Positions 45,107 through 55,227 of a stretch of DNA of 64,000 nt are shown one piece after another (position 1 is the stretch's first letter; each line of letters begins with the position of its first letter). This DNA is from Setoptus koraiensis (Eukaryota; Arthropoda), in NCBI GenBank assembly GCA_048013815.1, contig CM106586.1, forward strand, positions 19,096,001 through 19,160,000, in the 5' to 3' direction. A program made the translations under genes and the position numbers. The notes beneath the pieces were generated by a model. That model saw nothing but the letters and a program-made list of their open reading frames with translations, was not told the origin of the DNA and ran no database searches.

Positions 45107-48100
45107 CAGCGCTAAGCAGCAAGGCAAAAAATAAGATATAGTCATTGATTGGGCGAGCGCAGGTACAGGCCGAGCGGTCGCCCTCGCCTGACTTTGGTGT
45201 CTGGTCGCGCGGCGGCCGGCCCGCTGGCTCGCTGGCTCTTGGCGGCCAGCCAGAAATTGCTTCTCACGCAACGCCAAACGCAACCAAAGTTCGCATGGCT
45301 GCGGTCGTTTGAATGGCACACAACTGTCAGGTGAGCTGGCCAAGGGCTCGCCGCTTTGGCTGGGCGAAAAGGCGAAATGCCAGCCAGTAGGTAGATTCTT
45401 TCTTTGGCCCCACCATGGTATATATAGCACCAGATATATGTATCAGCGTATATGTATATATATATCAGCGTGCGCACCGCGGCGTATAGCGGCTCTGACG
45501 CGACTCGTGCGCCCGGCAAATGGCTGACCAGAGACAGCAAATGGCCGAGCCCCAAATGGTGGGCCGTTCGCGGGCTAGCTCGCCCGCCAGCCAAAGCAGC
45601 CAGCAAAGCCAGATGAGACAGCGCAGCTCGCGCAGGGGCCCATCAAAGTGGCGCTCGGGTAAAGTATCGGCTCGGGTGTGTGGGTGTTCGGATGTAATTA
45701 TGTAGACAAGCCAGCGGAAATGAGTAACGAGGAGTAAGCAGCTCATTAATTTGGAGCACGCAGCGGATTGCGCTCAGCTTACAAGTCAGCAAGGCCGAAA
45801 ACATATTGCCAGCAGTGTCGCCGCTTGCGGCCGCTCTCTGGCTCAGCCAGACTGACTGGCTGGCCGAGCGCGCAAAGCCGATTTTGGCTGGCAGAACCCG
45901 GCAAGCGATCCCAATGAGGCCCCCAATCGCCAATATGCAGCTAAGCGCGCGATAAAAATTCACGCGAAATTTATATTAGCTGGCCGACTGGCCGAACGCG
46001 CACGCCGAGCTCGGCCAGGCCTGTTGTTCGAGCTCGAAAGCTGTTCCAATCTGTTGGTCTTGATTGTTGTGGGGCCACTTTGGGGCCCCAAGGCGCTCAG
46101 TGGCCAGATTGTGCGTTGGTGCTGTGTGTGTGTGGCTGTGCCAATATGCATAAATGGCGGCCAACCATGGGACTGCGCCCATCCATCACTGAGAAATGAG
46201 GATCCTCTCATCATTTGCTCTCGGCTCGTTCTCATTGCTGCCCGGCGATCCAATGGACGGCCGGCAGTGTTAGTCCATCGGATTGATTAAATACACGCAC
46301 CGGTGCCTGGCCAGCCGCTGCTCCGAGCACCGCGAGATCCAACCAACAAATCACGGCACAACACAAGCGTGAGCTACACGCGCCCGGCGGCCCCAACTGG
46401 CCCCACACGACGGGTAGGCGGGGGCGCCTCTACTCGGGGAGCTAGTCTATTCCGCGTGGAATTTTCACGCCCCACTAGAGATAGACCTAGATACCCTACA
46501 GGGTAGCTAAGCTGAGCAATACAAGTACAAGTGCGATTCTCTGTCCTTCGGTCGCTTGGCTTATCTTGCAGCCAGCGTAAGCCTTGCCCGAATCAGACCG
46601 CTCAGATCCTCTCGTTTGACTCTGTGTATGCGCGCCGTTATTAACCGGGGGGCAAGCCCCGCCAACTGCGCCCCTACTTGCGGCTTCCTCTTTTCCAGGT
46701 GCATTCAGGTATTTTGCAGCAAGGCGAGCGTCCTGTGCGCGCGATGCGACGCCAAGACAGCGCCAAGACGCTTGGGCGCCGCGGAGAGGCCAACCACTTT
46801 ACACTTTAATACACTTAGCTGTTGTTCAGCGCCCATTCCATAGTTGTCCGTGTCCCGCGGATGGGGCCCATACTTGGCCGCAGCCTCAGTGGGGCCAGCC
46901 GACAGCAGCCAGCCGACAGCAGCCAGCCGATAGCGGCCTGCCGACGGCGGCCAGTGGGCGAGTCTTGGGGCCTGTCTTGCGGGCCCCAAACATGACTTGT
47001 TCGAATCTAAGCCGGGCCAGAAATGGATTAAGCTCGACGGCAAAGATGAGCACGTTCGGCAACGTGCACCGATTTGCAGCAACTAGTCACATGCTACTTA
47101 ACGGGCCCATGTTACATCGGGCCATGTAAGCGGCAGAAGTGGCGCTCTAAGAATGTTCAAGATGCATTTAGCCCCTACGATATTGTTGCTTGTTATCGGC
47201 TAGGTGCGCGCGCGCGGGCGAAACACGATCAGCGCATTGGGGCCAGTCAATTAATCAGGACTACAGTTTATTTGGGGCCTCAAGCGCGAGCGTGCGTTGG
47301 CGCAACTTGACAATAAATTGACACTGGCTGCCCGCGACACGAGCATCGATATTCACTTTTCGACATACACACTTTTACACATACCATTTCTCTCGGCACA
47401 CACACAAGCTCGGATTGCTCTCTGGTGGCGAGACTCTTTTTGCATCGAATCACTCTTGTGAGTCGCAAGTTGTGAGTCGCAAGTTGCGAGGCGCACCGAA
47501 AGAGAAAAACAAGAGAAGCGTGTCTTTGGCGACAATTCATCTAGACTCGCGACTGGATAAAATAAAAATTATACACCGACGCGTGAATACGCGCGTGTCG
47601 ACACTACAACTACCAAACTACAACCCCCTGTAACTGCTATAACTACAACGAGCTGGAGTGAATTTATTTTTACAACGGCACTAACATTTTCAGCTTGTGT
47701 CATATTGCTTGCGTCAGCTCGTGACTTCTTATCTGACACACGGCGCACAATGGCGCCAGTGTTGATGGCCAGGCCGGCCACGTTTAACACGTGCTCGTGG
47801 ACGCTATTATCGGCTGGTAACAGTGTTAGCGGGGTAACATTGCACGTTTAGTCACGTAACGAGGAGAAACACTCATTTAAATTAGAAAGTCTCTCTAACA
47901 GTTTTTGCAACACAGTTGTTGATTATAACGGTAACCGTTGCGCCCAACGCCACCAAAACAACAGCGCAACCCAATCAAATAAGAGCGAGACAGTCGATAA
48001 AAAAGCACTGCCACTGGTGCCTAATTAGAATGGCTGTTGCTGCAATCGCAAATGGGCCATTTGCATCAGAGCCCGATGCCAACCGATTCGCCATTGTTCT

Positions 48101-49251
48101 GGTAGTATGCACATACGCGCACGCATTAGACTCTAATGATTAGAGACAATAGACGCGCCAGATATATATTGCGTCATGTATGTATGTGTATATCAGCGTG
48201 TGAGAGTGTGTGTAGCCGGCAGCAGATAATGTTGTTGCATAATATGCAGATACCGTTATTGTTGTTTGTTGTTATTGTTTGGGTTGCGCGTGTTGACCGC
48301 GTCACGTCATAATGATAACAGCAGCGCAAAGAAGCAACAACCTATGCGCTCACCCAGTTTAACGCAAACTATCCATCTGCGCCGATGAGCCGGCAGCAGC
48401 TACAACCACGCCAACGGCAGCAACAACCACGCCAACAGCAACAACGGCAACAACGACAACAGCAACAACACTGCTAATGGCATTATATAATATATAACTG
48501 GCCAATATAATTTTAGCCAGTTAGCCTACAAGTTGCAGGGCCGACCGGTCGCGCAATCGTTTAGCTCGCTCTGTTGGCTAACCAGGCACGCGCTGGCGAG
48601 GCGCACCAGCGCGGTAAAGGTGATGCCGGTTGGCTGCCACCCCCTCGCCCTGCTCGGCTTGTTAATCCATAAGGGCGCCGTTGTGGGGCCCAAAAGGAGC
48701 TTTTGGGGGGCTGGCCGCTTGCGTCGCTTGTGTGTGTTGGGGTAGCATCACGTGCTACCCTGCAACTAGAACACGCACACACACACACACACACACACAA
48801 ACCAGGATCACGCGCATTCCGGTTGCGTAATGCGCAAGACCGTAAGTAATGATCGCGCGTGTAATCCCTCGTACACTTTTGGCTCACTTTTGCCCCTTCG
48901 CACACTTTTGCCCCTTCGGCCCGCCTGATCACCTCCCCCCCCCACAGGGGCCCACTCACGCCTACCCTGTCGGTGTGTTTGGGGCCGCCAGACAGCTAGC
49001 GAAACTGGCCTAGACAAGGCAGTCGGCATATTTGATATAAGTCGCTGCTAGTAGCAGATTAGAGAGATCGCGAGTGAACGAGCGAAACGAAAATAGTTAT
49101 TATGCCAGCAGCATCCAAGTAGCACGGACCATTGTTGTCGCGACTCGCAAGCCTCATTCAGTTTCCGCAACAACGCATAGGGGCGCCAATGCCGCAAACA
49201 ACATAATGGTCAGCTCTCACAATCGCATCACAATATTGCCCGCAATCGTCA
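45107..49251. other. GC-rich region upstream of the PPxY membrane-protein gene
   Basis: No gene recognised. Contains CAGCAGCCAGCCGA-type direct repeats at about 46895-46945, a GAGTCGCAAGTT direct repeat near 47460-47490, CAACAACGGCAAC-type sequence at 48395-48470 and a CA microsatellite at 48776-48799. GGGCCC recurs (45641, 46082, 46864, 46981, 47103, 48688, 48950). It probably holds the promoter and 5' UTR of the gene at 49364. Confidence 0.5.
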
Positions 49252-49688
49252 ATGAGCAAGCAAAAGACGGCCCGTGGCCAGCGACGTAACAACAAAAATG
49301 TAAACGATCGTGAAACCAAGATACACAACAGATACAAGCAGCAGCAGCAAATTTTCAACAACAATGAGCCTACAGTTATTGAACGTCTCACTCAACTACA
49401 CAGGTAAGTAGACACGCGTTTTGTCTAGCCCAATATGCGTGCCCGCGCGTCCCGTTAGTGTTGCATCATTTTCGCGTACCATGGCGCTCATTATGTTAAT
49501 TCTCGTTCTCTTACCAATCGTCAATTGTTGTAACAACGTAAATGATATGCAAATGAACGCCGGCTGAAAAATCATCATCGTAATCAACAATCAACCAACA
49601 ATCGATCGAAACAAAATCAAACTCGTGACACCGTCTTGCCAACAGTTTTGCCCGTGAACCCGTGCTGCGTTCAGCTAAATGCCAGTGA
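49252..49688 (+). promoter_or_regulatory. overlapping upstream ORF in the 5' leader
   Basis: An ATG at 49252 opens a basic frame (MSKQKTARGQRRNNKNVNDR) that overlaps the main start at 49364 in another frame, is open through the donor at 49404, and after splicing to 49646 ends at TGA 49686-49688, 64 codons in all. If transcription begins upstream of it, it would tend to reduce initiation at the main ATG. Confidence 0.45.
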
Positions 49689-52248
49689 AGCCACCCTCCG
49701 CTACAATGTCAACAACAACAGCACCAGTTACCTAGATCAGCTAGGTCACCAATCAGTGCCAGCGAGCATGCTGCACCGACAGGCGCAACTCGCTGAGTAT
49801 TTATTCAAATTAAATGATAAGATTAGTAGAGCAGACGAGCCACAAACGAGCGGCCGCAAGCCGAAACAGGTAAACAAACGAGGTTACCTGAGCAAGGCGC
49901 CCCTCGCGAGCAGTGATAATCACTCAACTGGACACACTGGCCAGCAGATCTCTAGACCGAGAGGGCGCCAGTGGCAGAAAACAAGGCGGCGGAGACGCAC
50001 GAAGCGCAACGTCGGTGTCGCCAACGAGTCTTTCAGTACCCCCAACACTAGCGGCAGCAGCGGCACCACCGATCCGACAAGCTCGACAAGCCCGACAAGC
50101 CCGACAAGCCCGACAGGCTCGATGGGCTCAACAAGCAGCAGTAAATCGGATCGCAGCAACAACGGCGGCGATAACGGCTCGTTGTCGACGCCGGATAAGG
50201 CCCCGAAACAAGAGCAAAATGTCACTATTGAGACGACAACATTGGCCAGCCAAAATGGTGGCTCGAGCCCGACGGCCATTGTTGTCGATACAGACACTGT
50301 TGGCGACAACAGCGATCATGCGGCCGCCATTGGTGGCGGCGGCAACAATTTCAGTGAATCCATGGACATTATAAGCAGCGATGAGATTCTCAGCTCGTCC
50401 CAGGAGCCCCATCACAATGGCAATGGGGCCAAAATAGAGGGCGGCTTGCAAGAGTATTCTGGCAACCATTCGTCCAGCGACAATTCAGGCTATTACAATG
50501 CCAATGTGATTCGCATCCATCCAAGAATGATCATTCGTCTCATGGGAATGTCTATGATGGCCGCCATGCTAATGACTGTTGTCACCTGTTTTGTTTGTAA
50601 GCGCTATCTAAAGTGCAAAAATACAACTTGTTGTTGTTGTTTACGTTTGTATAATTCCTCTTCCACTATTGAACGAGACACCGACGACGATCATCCCTCC
50701 TCTACAGTGGGCATCACCTATGAGCATCCGCTAAACGGCTGCTACCGCAACGGGCTCAATTCGAGCGTTAGACGCCGCGATCCCTACGCAATATGTCCCT
50801 ATCAGGTAATTTATTATTCATTCCTTTTCTATGATCAACAACAAATCTAATTAATAATTAATTAATTAGATCTAATTAATTGCAGCAATCATTTACAAAT
50901 CAACTAACATGCTTGTTCGTGTGTTGTCCAATCCCGTGTGCAGCTTATTTTCAATCGAAGCAACCAGCGTCCACCGCCGCTATATTCATCTAGCAGCTCG
51001 CAAGTGGTCAATATCGGCGAGCAACTTCTGATGCCAGACCAAGCCGTCGACCAGCAACAGAGCAACCAACTTCCGGGCAGCAATTTCTATATTCTAAACG
51101 GGGACAACAATTCTCAGTCTGCACTCATGGATCATCAGCAGCCCTATTGTAACGGCAGAAACGGCGCACAACGTCAGCAGTACCCGAACGGTACAACTTC
51201 CGACCAGTTGAGCCAACAAAATGCCTCAATGTGTTACAATGTGATACTTGAGAATTTAGAATTGAATCACCTGTATGACCCAATGACCACTTACGGTGCA
51301 AACAACAATTGTGACATACAAACAAATTATCATGCAGTTGCAGGCCAGCAGCAGTACGCTGTCACCAGTTCCGATTCCGTTTGCAATCAGCAGCAGCAGC
51401 AACAACAACAACAATTTGGCCGATTGGCAGGCTGCGATCAGAGTGGCTCCGCTTCATCTAATCCATCGCTGTGGGCCAATGTGAATATTTTGTCCTCCTC
51501 TCTGACAAAAGCCCGATTACTGTCGGCAGAGGATCTGCTGAATCTGGCCAAAATAACAGAAATACCAATCATAATAGCGGCCTCCGATGAGCCACCGCAA
51601 GTGATATTGAGCAAGTTCAATCAGCTGAAATCATCGCTTGCACAACAGCATCAGCAGTCGCAACCGCAGCAGCAACAACAACAACCACAAACAATCACCG
51701 AGGTCAACGCAGATGAGCCACGCTTCTGTTTGTTGGCCCCAACAGGCAACTTGAGCTCAACGACGGCCCCCGTCACAACACGACAAGCTGCCTGCGAGTC
51801 AATTGAGGAACCTGCGCCCGACAGACCGGTTTCCATCAATGGCCAACCAATGGAGCCGTACCTCAGGGTAGGGCCCATGTTAGATCCGCCCCCGCCTTAT
51901 TCGAACATCAACTTGAGCACGGCTAACAATATTGTCAAAAAGTTGGTGGCGCAATCATCCGATCATCAACATGAAACTAATCACAGTGACCCGGCTCGTT
52001 CTTCTAACAGTCCGGCCACATGCATCAACTGTTCGGATCGTGCCATTGCTACATGTGATAGTGGTCTTGACACGGGCAACGACACTGGAACTGATGAAAA
52101 TGTTGAAACTAGTGGTAACATTCCGCTAGCCACAAGCAGTGATTCTGGATTGACTAGCGGCGACGAAATTATGAGCGAAACTGCCGGAAGTCGCAATCAA
52201 AACTGCAGCACTGACCAATACTTTTCTGCAATGAGCCAGACCAAATAA
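49364..52248 (+). CDS. single-pass membrane protein with PPxY motifs, three exons
   Basis: Exons 49364-49403, 49646-50805 and 50944-52248 join in phases 1 and 0 through GT-AG sites, giving 834 residues. No signal peptide. The N-terminal 300 residues are Ser/Thr/Asn-rich with several N-glycosylation sequons and an RRRRRTKRNV basic patch. One membrane helix lies at about 308-331 (MIIRLMGMSMMAAMLMTVVT), followed by a Cys cluster (CKRYLKCKNTTCCCCLRLYN) suited to palmitoylation. The long tail carries PPLY at about 411-414 and PPPPY at 715-719, ligands for WW domains of NEDD4-type ubiquitin ligases, plus Gln runs. This layout recalls Drosophila Commissureless, but I see no sequence homology and assign no name. 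Confidence 0.75.
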
Positions 52249-52429
52249 GTCACGGAAGTCTAGCAATTGTTGAGCAACGGATGAATAAAATTAATTGTCG
52301 CCATCATGTTATACTCACATTACATAATGTTGCTGTTATTGTTTATTGACTCTTTCAATATCAATTTTCAGTTTATAACTGGCCTGCCACAACATTGTAC
52401 TGTCACAATGGTGGCTGTCAGTTATTTTA

Positions 52430-53237
52430 TTATTCGGAAAAAATTTGTTCGGCTGGAGCTGTAGATCCGTAAGCGGAGCAGAAAAGTTTCAATCTCATCA
52501 AACGCTTGGTGGCACCACATTTCAAGTTCTCTACTCTAGTGAAATGCGTCAAAAGGTCGGTTGTTTCAACATCTTTCTCTTTTGAAGCGATCTCTAATAA
52601 CTCGACGCGGTTGCTCTTGAATAGAGCTCCAACAACATCTATATATTCGTTTCGTAATCTATCGCAAGCTTCGGCAACGAGCGACATTGTGTCGGGTGAA
52701 ACCATCAATCTCTCTCGTTTCATTTGGCCAGCCAATATTTGTTTGGCTTTGCTCGCGATATCAGACACTGCGTCCCTGATGCTCGTCAATGAATTGCCCT
52801 TGATTTCACCATTTTGAATTCTCTTTGCGGCCTCCTTGATTTTTCCCTACCAGATCATCAGCATCGTCGTCGAGCTGTTCGATTGGTTTAGATGGATCAC
52901 GTAATGCGTCGCTCAGTTGTCCGACCGATGCTTGCAACGTGCTCGATACTTCATGGGCCAATGTTTCACCCGAGTTCATGATAACGTTGAATACCAAAGC
53001 CTTGGCACCACCCTTTTCATTTGGGATCTTTCCTAGGATAATTTCACGTGCTTGCTTACAGAATGTTGTGAAGAGTGACTGTGGCTTGGCCAATTGAGCG
53101 ATGTTGTCATCTTCATGAAGCAATAGTGCCATGGTGGACGAGGTATGAATTTCGTCCTCTCCAAAAGGAGATCCGTATGAAACCAGACCCAACGTTGCCA
53201 CATGGGCCAGAGCTAAAATAACGAATTTTTGGTTCAT
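52430..53237 (-). pseudogene. decaying paralog of the secreted protein at 53788-54618
   Basis: Starts with a signal peptide (MNQKFVILALAHVATLGLVS) and follows the intact paralog (SLFTTFCKQAREIILGK, KALVFNVIMNSGETLAHEVS) to DDADDLVGK. There one extra base in the T run at 52840-52844 (A run on the coding strand) shifts the frame and truncates it. The remaining half resumes in the other frame (DAVSDIASKAKQILAGQMKR to KRLMRLKLFCSAYG). Its upstream region lacks the TATA box of the paralog. A sequencing error in a homopolymer could mimic the frameshift, but the promoter difference supports real decay. Confidence 0.75.
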
Positions 53238-53787
53238 TTTTTGCTTATTTTCGATAATTAAACTAAGGGCAACGATAGAGCGAATCGCTTTTTCTTGTGA
53301 CACGATAAGTTACATCCCTGTCAGGCGAAACACGAAGAGAATCTATTTATGGTTCACAGCCTAAACTTTTGATCACGATGACGATGATCACGATGACGGG
53401 CGGTGAGCCGAGTATTCGGTGAAAGAATCGGACGTTTCACACATAGTAAACGTAATTGCCTCAGTTAGACGAAAACAATACTATCCTGACGTGATAACTA
53501 ACAAGACGAGATTGTAAAACGAAAGTTGTGTCGCTGCACACAAAAACCGAGATTCGAGTTCAAAAAAGCAATGGAATTCTCTAACACTTTTCGAGCAACG
53601 AGCCAGACCAAATAAGTCACACAATTGAGCAATTATTGAGCCACGGATGAACAAAATTAATTGTTACACTCACATTTGATTATGTTACATAATGTTTTGG
53701 TTATTGTTTATTAGCTCGGTATCGATTTACAGTTTATAACTGGCCTGTTACATCATTAGACTATCACATTAGTGGCTATCAGTTATT

Positions 53788-54618
53788 TTATTCTGAGGAG
53801 AACATTTGTTGGAAAACTGGAGCTGTTGGTCCGTAGATGGAGCAGAACAGTTTCAATTTCATCAAACGCTTGGTTATACCGCATTTCAGGTTTTCCACCC
53901 TCGTGAAATAAGTCAGGAATTGGATTGACTCATTCTCTTTTTCCTTCGTTGCTATCTTCAATAACTCGTCGCGGTTGCTCTTGAATAGAGCCCCGACAAC
54001 ATCTAAATACTCACTCTTCAATCTGTCGCAAGCATCCACAATGAGCAACATTGAGTCGGATGATACCAACATTTTAGCTCGTTTCAGTTGGTCAGTCAAG
54101 ACTTGCTTGGCCTTGTTCATTACGACCGACACTACGGTGCTGATGCTCGCCAATAGATCGCTCTTGTTCTCACCATTTTGAATTTTGTGGGCGGCATCGT
54201 TGATTTTCTTTGTGATGTCATCGGCATCTTCGTCGAGCTCCTCAATTGGTTTTGATGGATCGCGCAGCGTCTCTCCCAATTGTCCAACGGATGATGACAA
54301 AGTGGTCGAAACTTCATCGGCCAATTTCTCACCCGAGTTCATGATAACATTGAAGACCAGAGCCTTAAGACGATCCTTTTCATTTTGGACCTTTCCAAGG
54401 ACAACTTCGCGGGCTTGCTTACAGAATGTTGTGAAGAGTGCTTGTGGTGTGCCCTTTAATTGGGCGAGATTCTCATCGTCGTTGGGGAACAAAGCCAAGT
54501 TTGACTTGGTCTCTCCCTCAATATCATAGTCATCGACGTCCTCGATAACGGGGTTGCAGGAAACGAAACCCAAAGTTGCCACTAGAGCTAGGGCTAAAAT
54601 TACGTATTTTTGATTCAT
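53788..54618 (-). CDS. secreted helical protein of unknown family
   Basis: 276 residues, single exon. Signal peptide MNQKYVILALALVATLGFVS with likely cleavage before CNP. An acidic segment follows, then an alpha-helix-rich body (LFTTFCKQAREVVLGKVQNE, KLADEVSTTLSSSVGQLGET, CDRLKSEYLDVVGALFKSNR, RVENLKCGITKRLMKLKLFC). Four Cys in the mature chain could pair. The stop codon TAA is embedded in the poly(A) signal GAATAAAATAA. A TATA box lies 113 bp upstream of the ATG. I do not recognise the family; a TATA promoter, signal peptide and tandem paralog suggest an abundantly expressed gland or gut product. Confidence 0.85.
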   Translation of the reverse strand: MNQKYVILALALVATLGFVSCNPVIEDVDDYDIEGETKSNLALFPNDDENLAQLKGTPQALFTTFCKQAREVVLGKVQNEKDRLKALVFNVIMNSGEKLADEVSTTLSSSVGQLGETLRDPSKPIEELDEDADDITKKINDAAHKIQNGENKSDLLASISTVVSVVMNKAKQVLTDQLKRAKMLVSSDSMLLIVDACDRLKSEYLDVVGALFKSNRDELLKIATKEKENESIQFLTYFTRVENLKCGITKRLMKLKLFCSIYGPTAPVFQQMFSSE

Positions 54619-54730
54619 TTTGGAAGGCTATTGGAATTGAAACTTTGTGTGGCTTAAGAATTTGATTTATTTTAACCTAGCTTTTGTACTACTACTTGGC
54701 TAATGATAACAACTGAGCGAATCGCTCCCC

Positions 54731-54740
54731 TTTTATATAG
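54731..54740 (-). promoter_or_regulatory. TATA box of the secreted-protein gene
   Basis: CTATATAAAA on the minus strand, about 113 bp upstream of the ATG at 54618. The equivalent place in the paralog's upstream region (53281-53313) is 15 bp shorter and has no TATA-like word. Confidence 0.75.
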
Positions 54741-55227
54741 GGCACGAAAAGGCCCGATAAGTTACAACTTTGTGAGGCGCATAAAATGCGAAGAGAATCT
54801 ATTTTTGGTTTACAACCTAGACTTTTGATCACGATGACGATGATCACGATGACGATGATCACGATGATGGGTGGTGAGCCGTGTATTCGGTGAAAGAATT
54901 GAACGTTGCATACATAGTAGACATGATGGCCTCAGGTGGTGGGGATAGATAAGAACGATACCATTCTGACATGATGATCCAGACAAAAGTTGTGTGTATG
55001 CAAACAAAAAGTGAAATTCAAGTTTAAAAAAAGCAACTGAATTCTAAATATGACAATATTTTACATTTCAATCTATATTTAAAAATATTTCAACCATTGT
55101 GACCACATCATCATGCACCAGATAGATGTTAGACACTCACAACATTCGTTTTTTCTCTCTGTATATTTTTTGTTTTTGCTTGTCGTCAACAATTTTACTC
55201 TCCTTTTTTGTGGTACTTTCACAAACA

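Larger units (their letters stand above)
52219..55045. repeat. 1.3-1.45-kb tandem duplication
   Basis: About 52219-53580 and 53580-55045 align throughout: each has GAGCCAGACCAAATAAGTCAC, an AATTAATTG block, CAGTTTATAACTGGCCTG, a secreted-protein gene on -, its promoter, a GATCACGATGAC minisatellite and a final GAATTCT-containing stretch. The left boundary falls inside the last codons of the PPxY gene, so the second unit carries a non-functional copy of that gene's tail at about 53580-53620. Confidence 0.9.

Noticed and set aside
40000-48960. Dozens of Ala/Arg/Pro-rich frames on both strands
   Set aside because: Expected from GC-rich DNA; none has a domain, splice-consistent partners or a start context that stands out.
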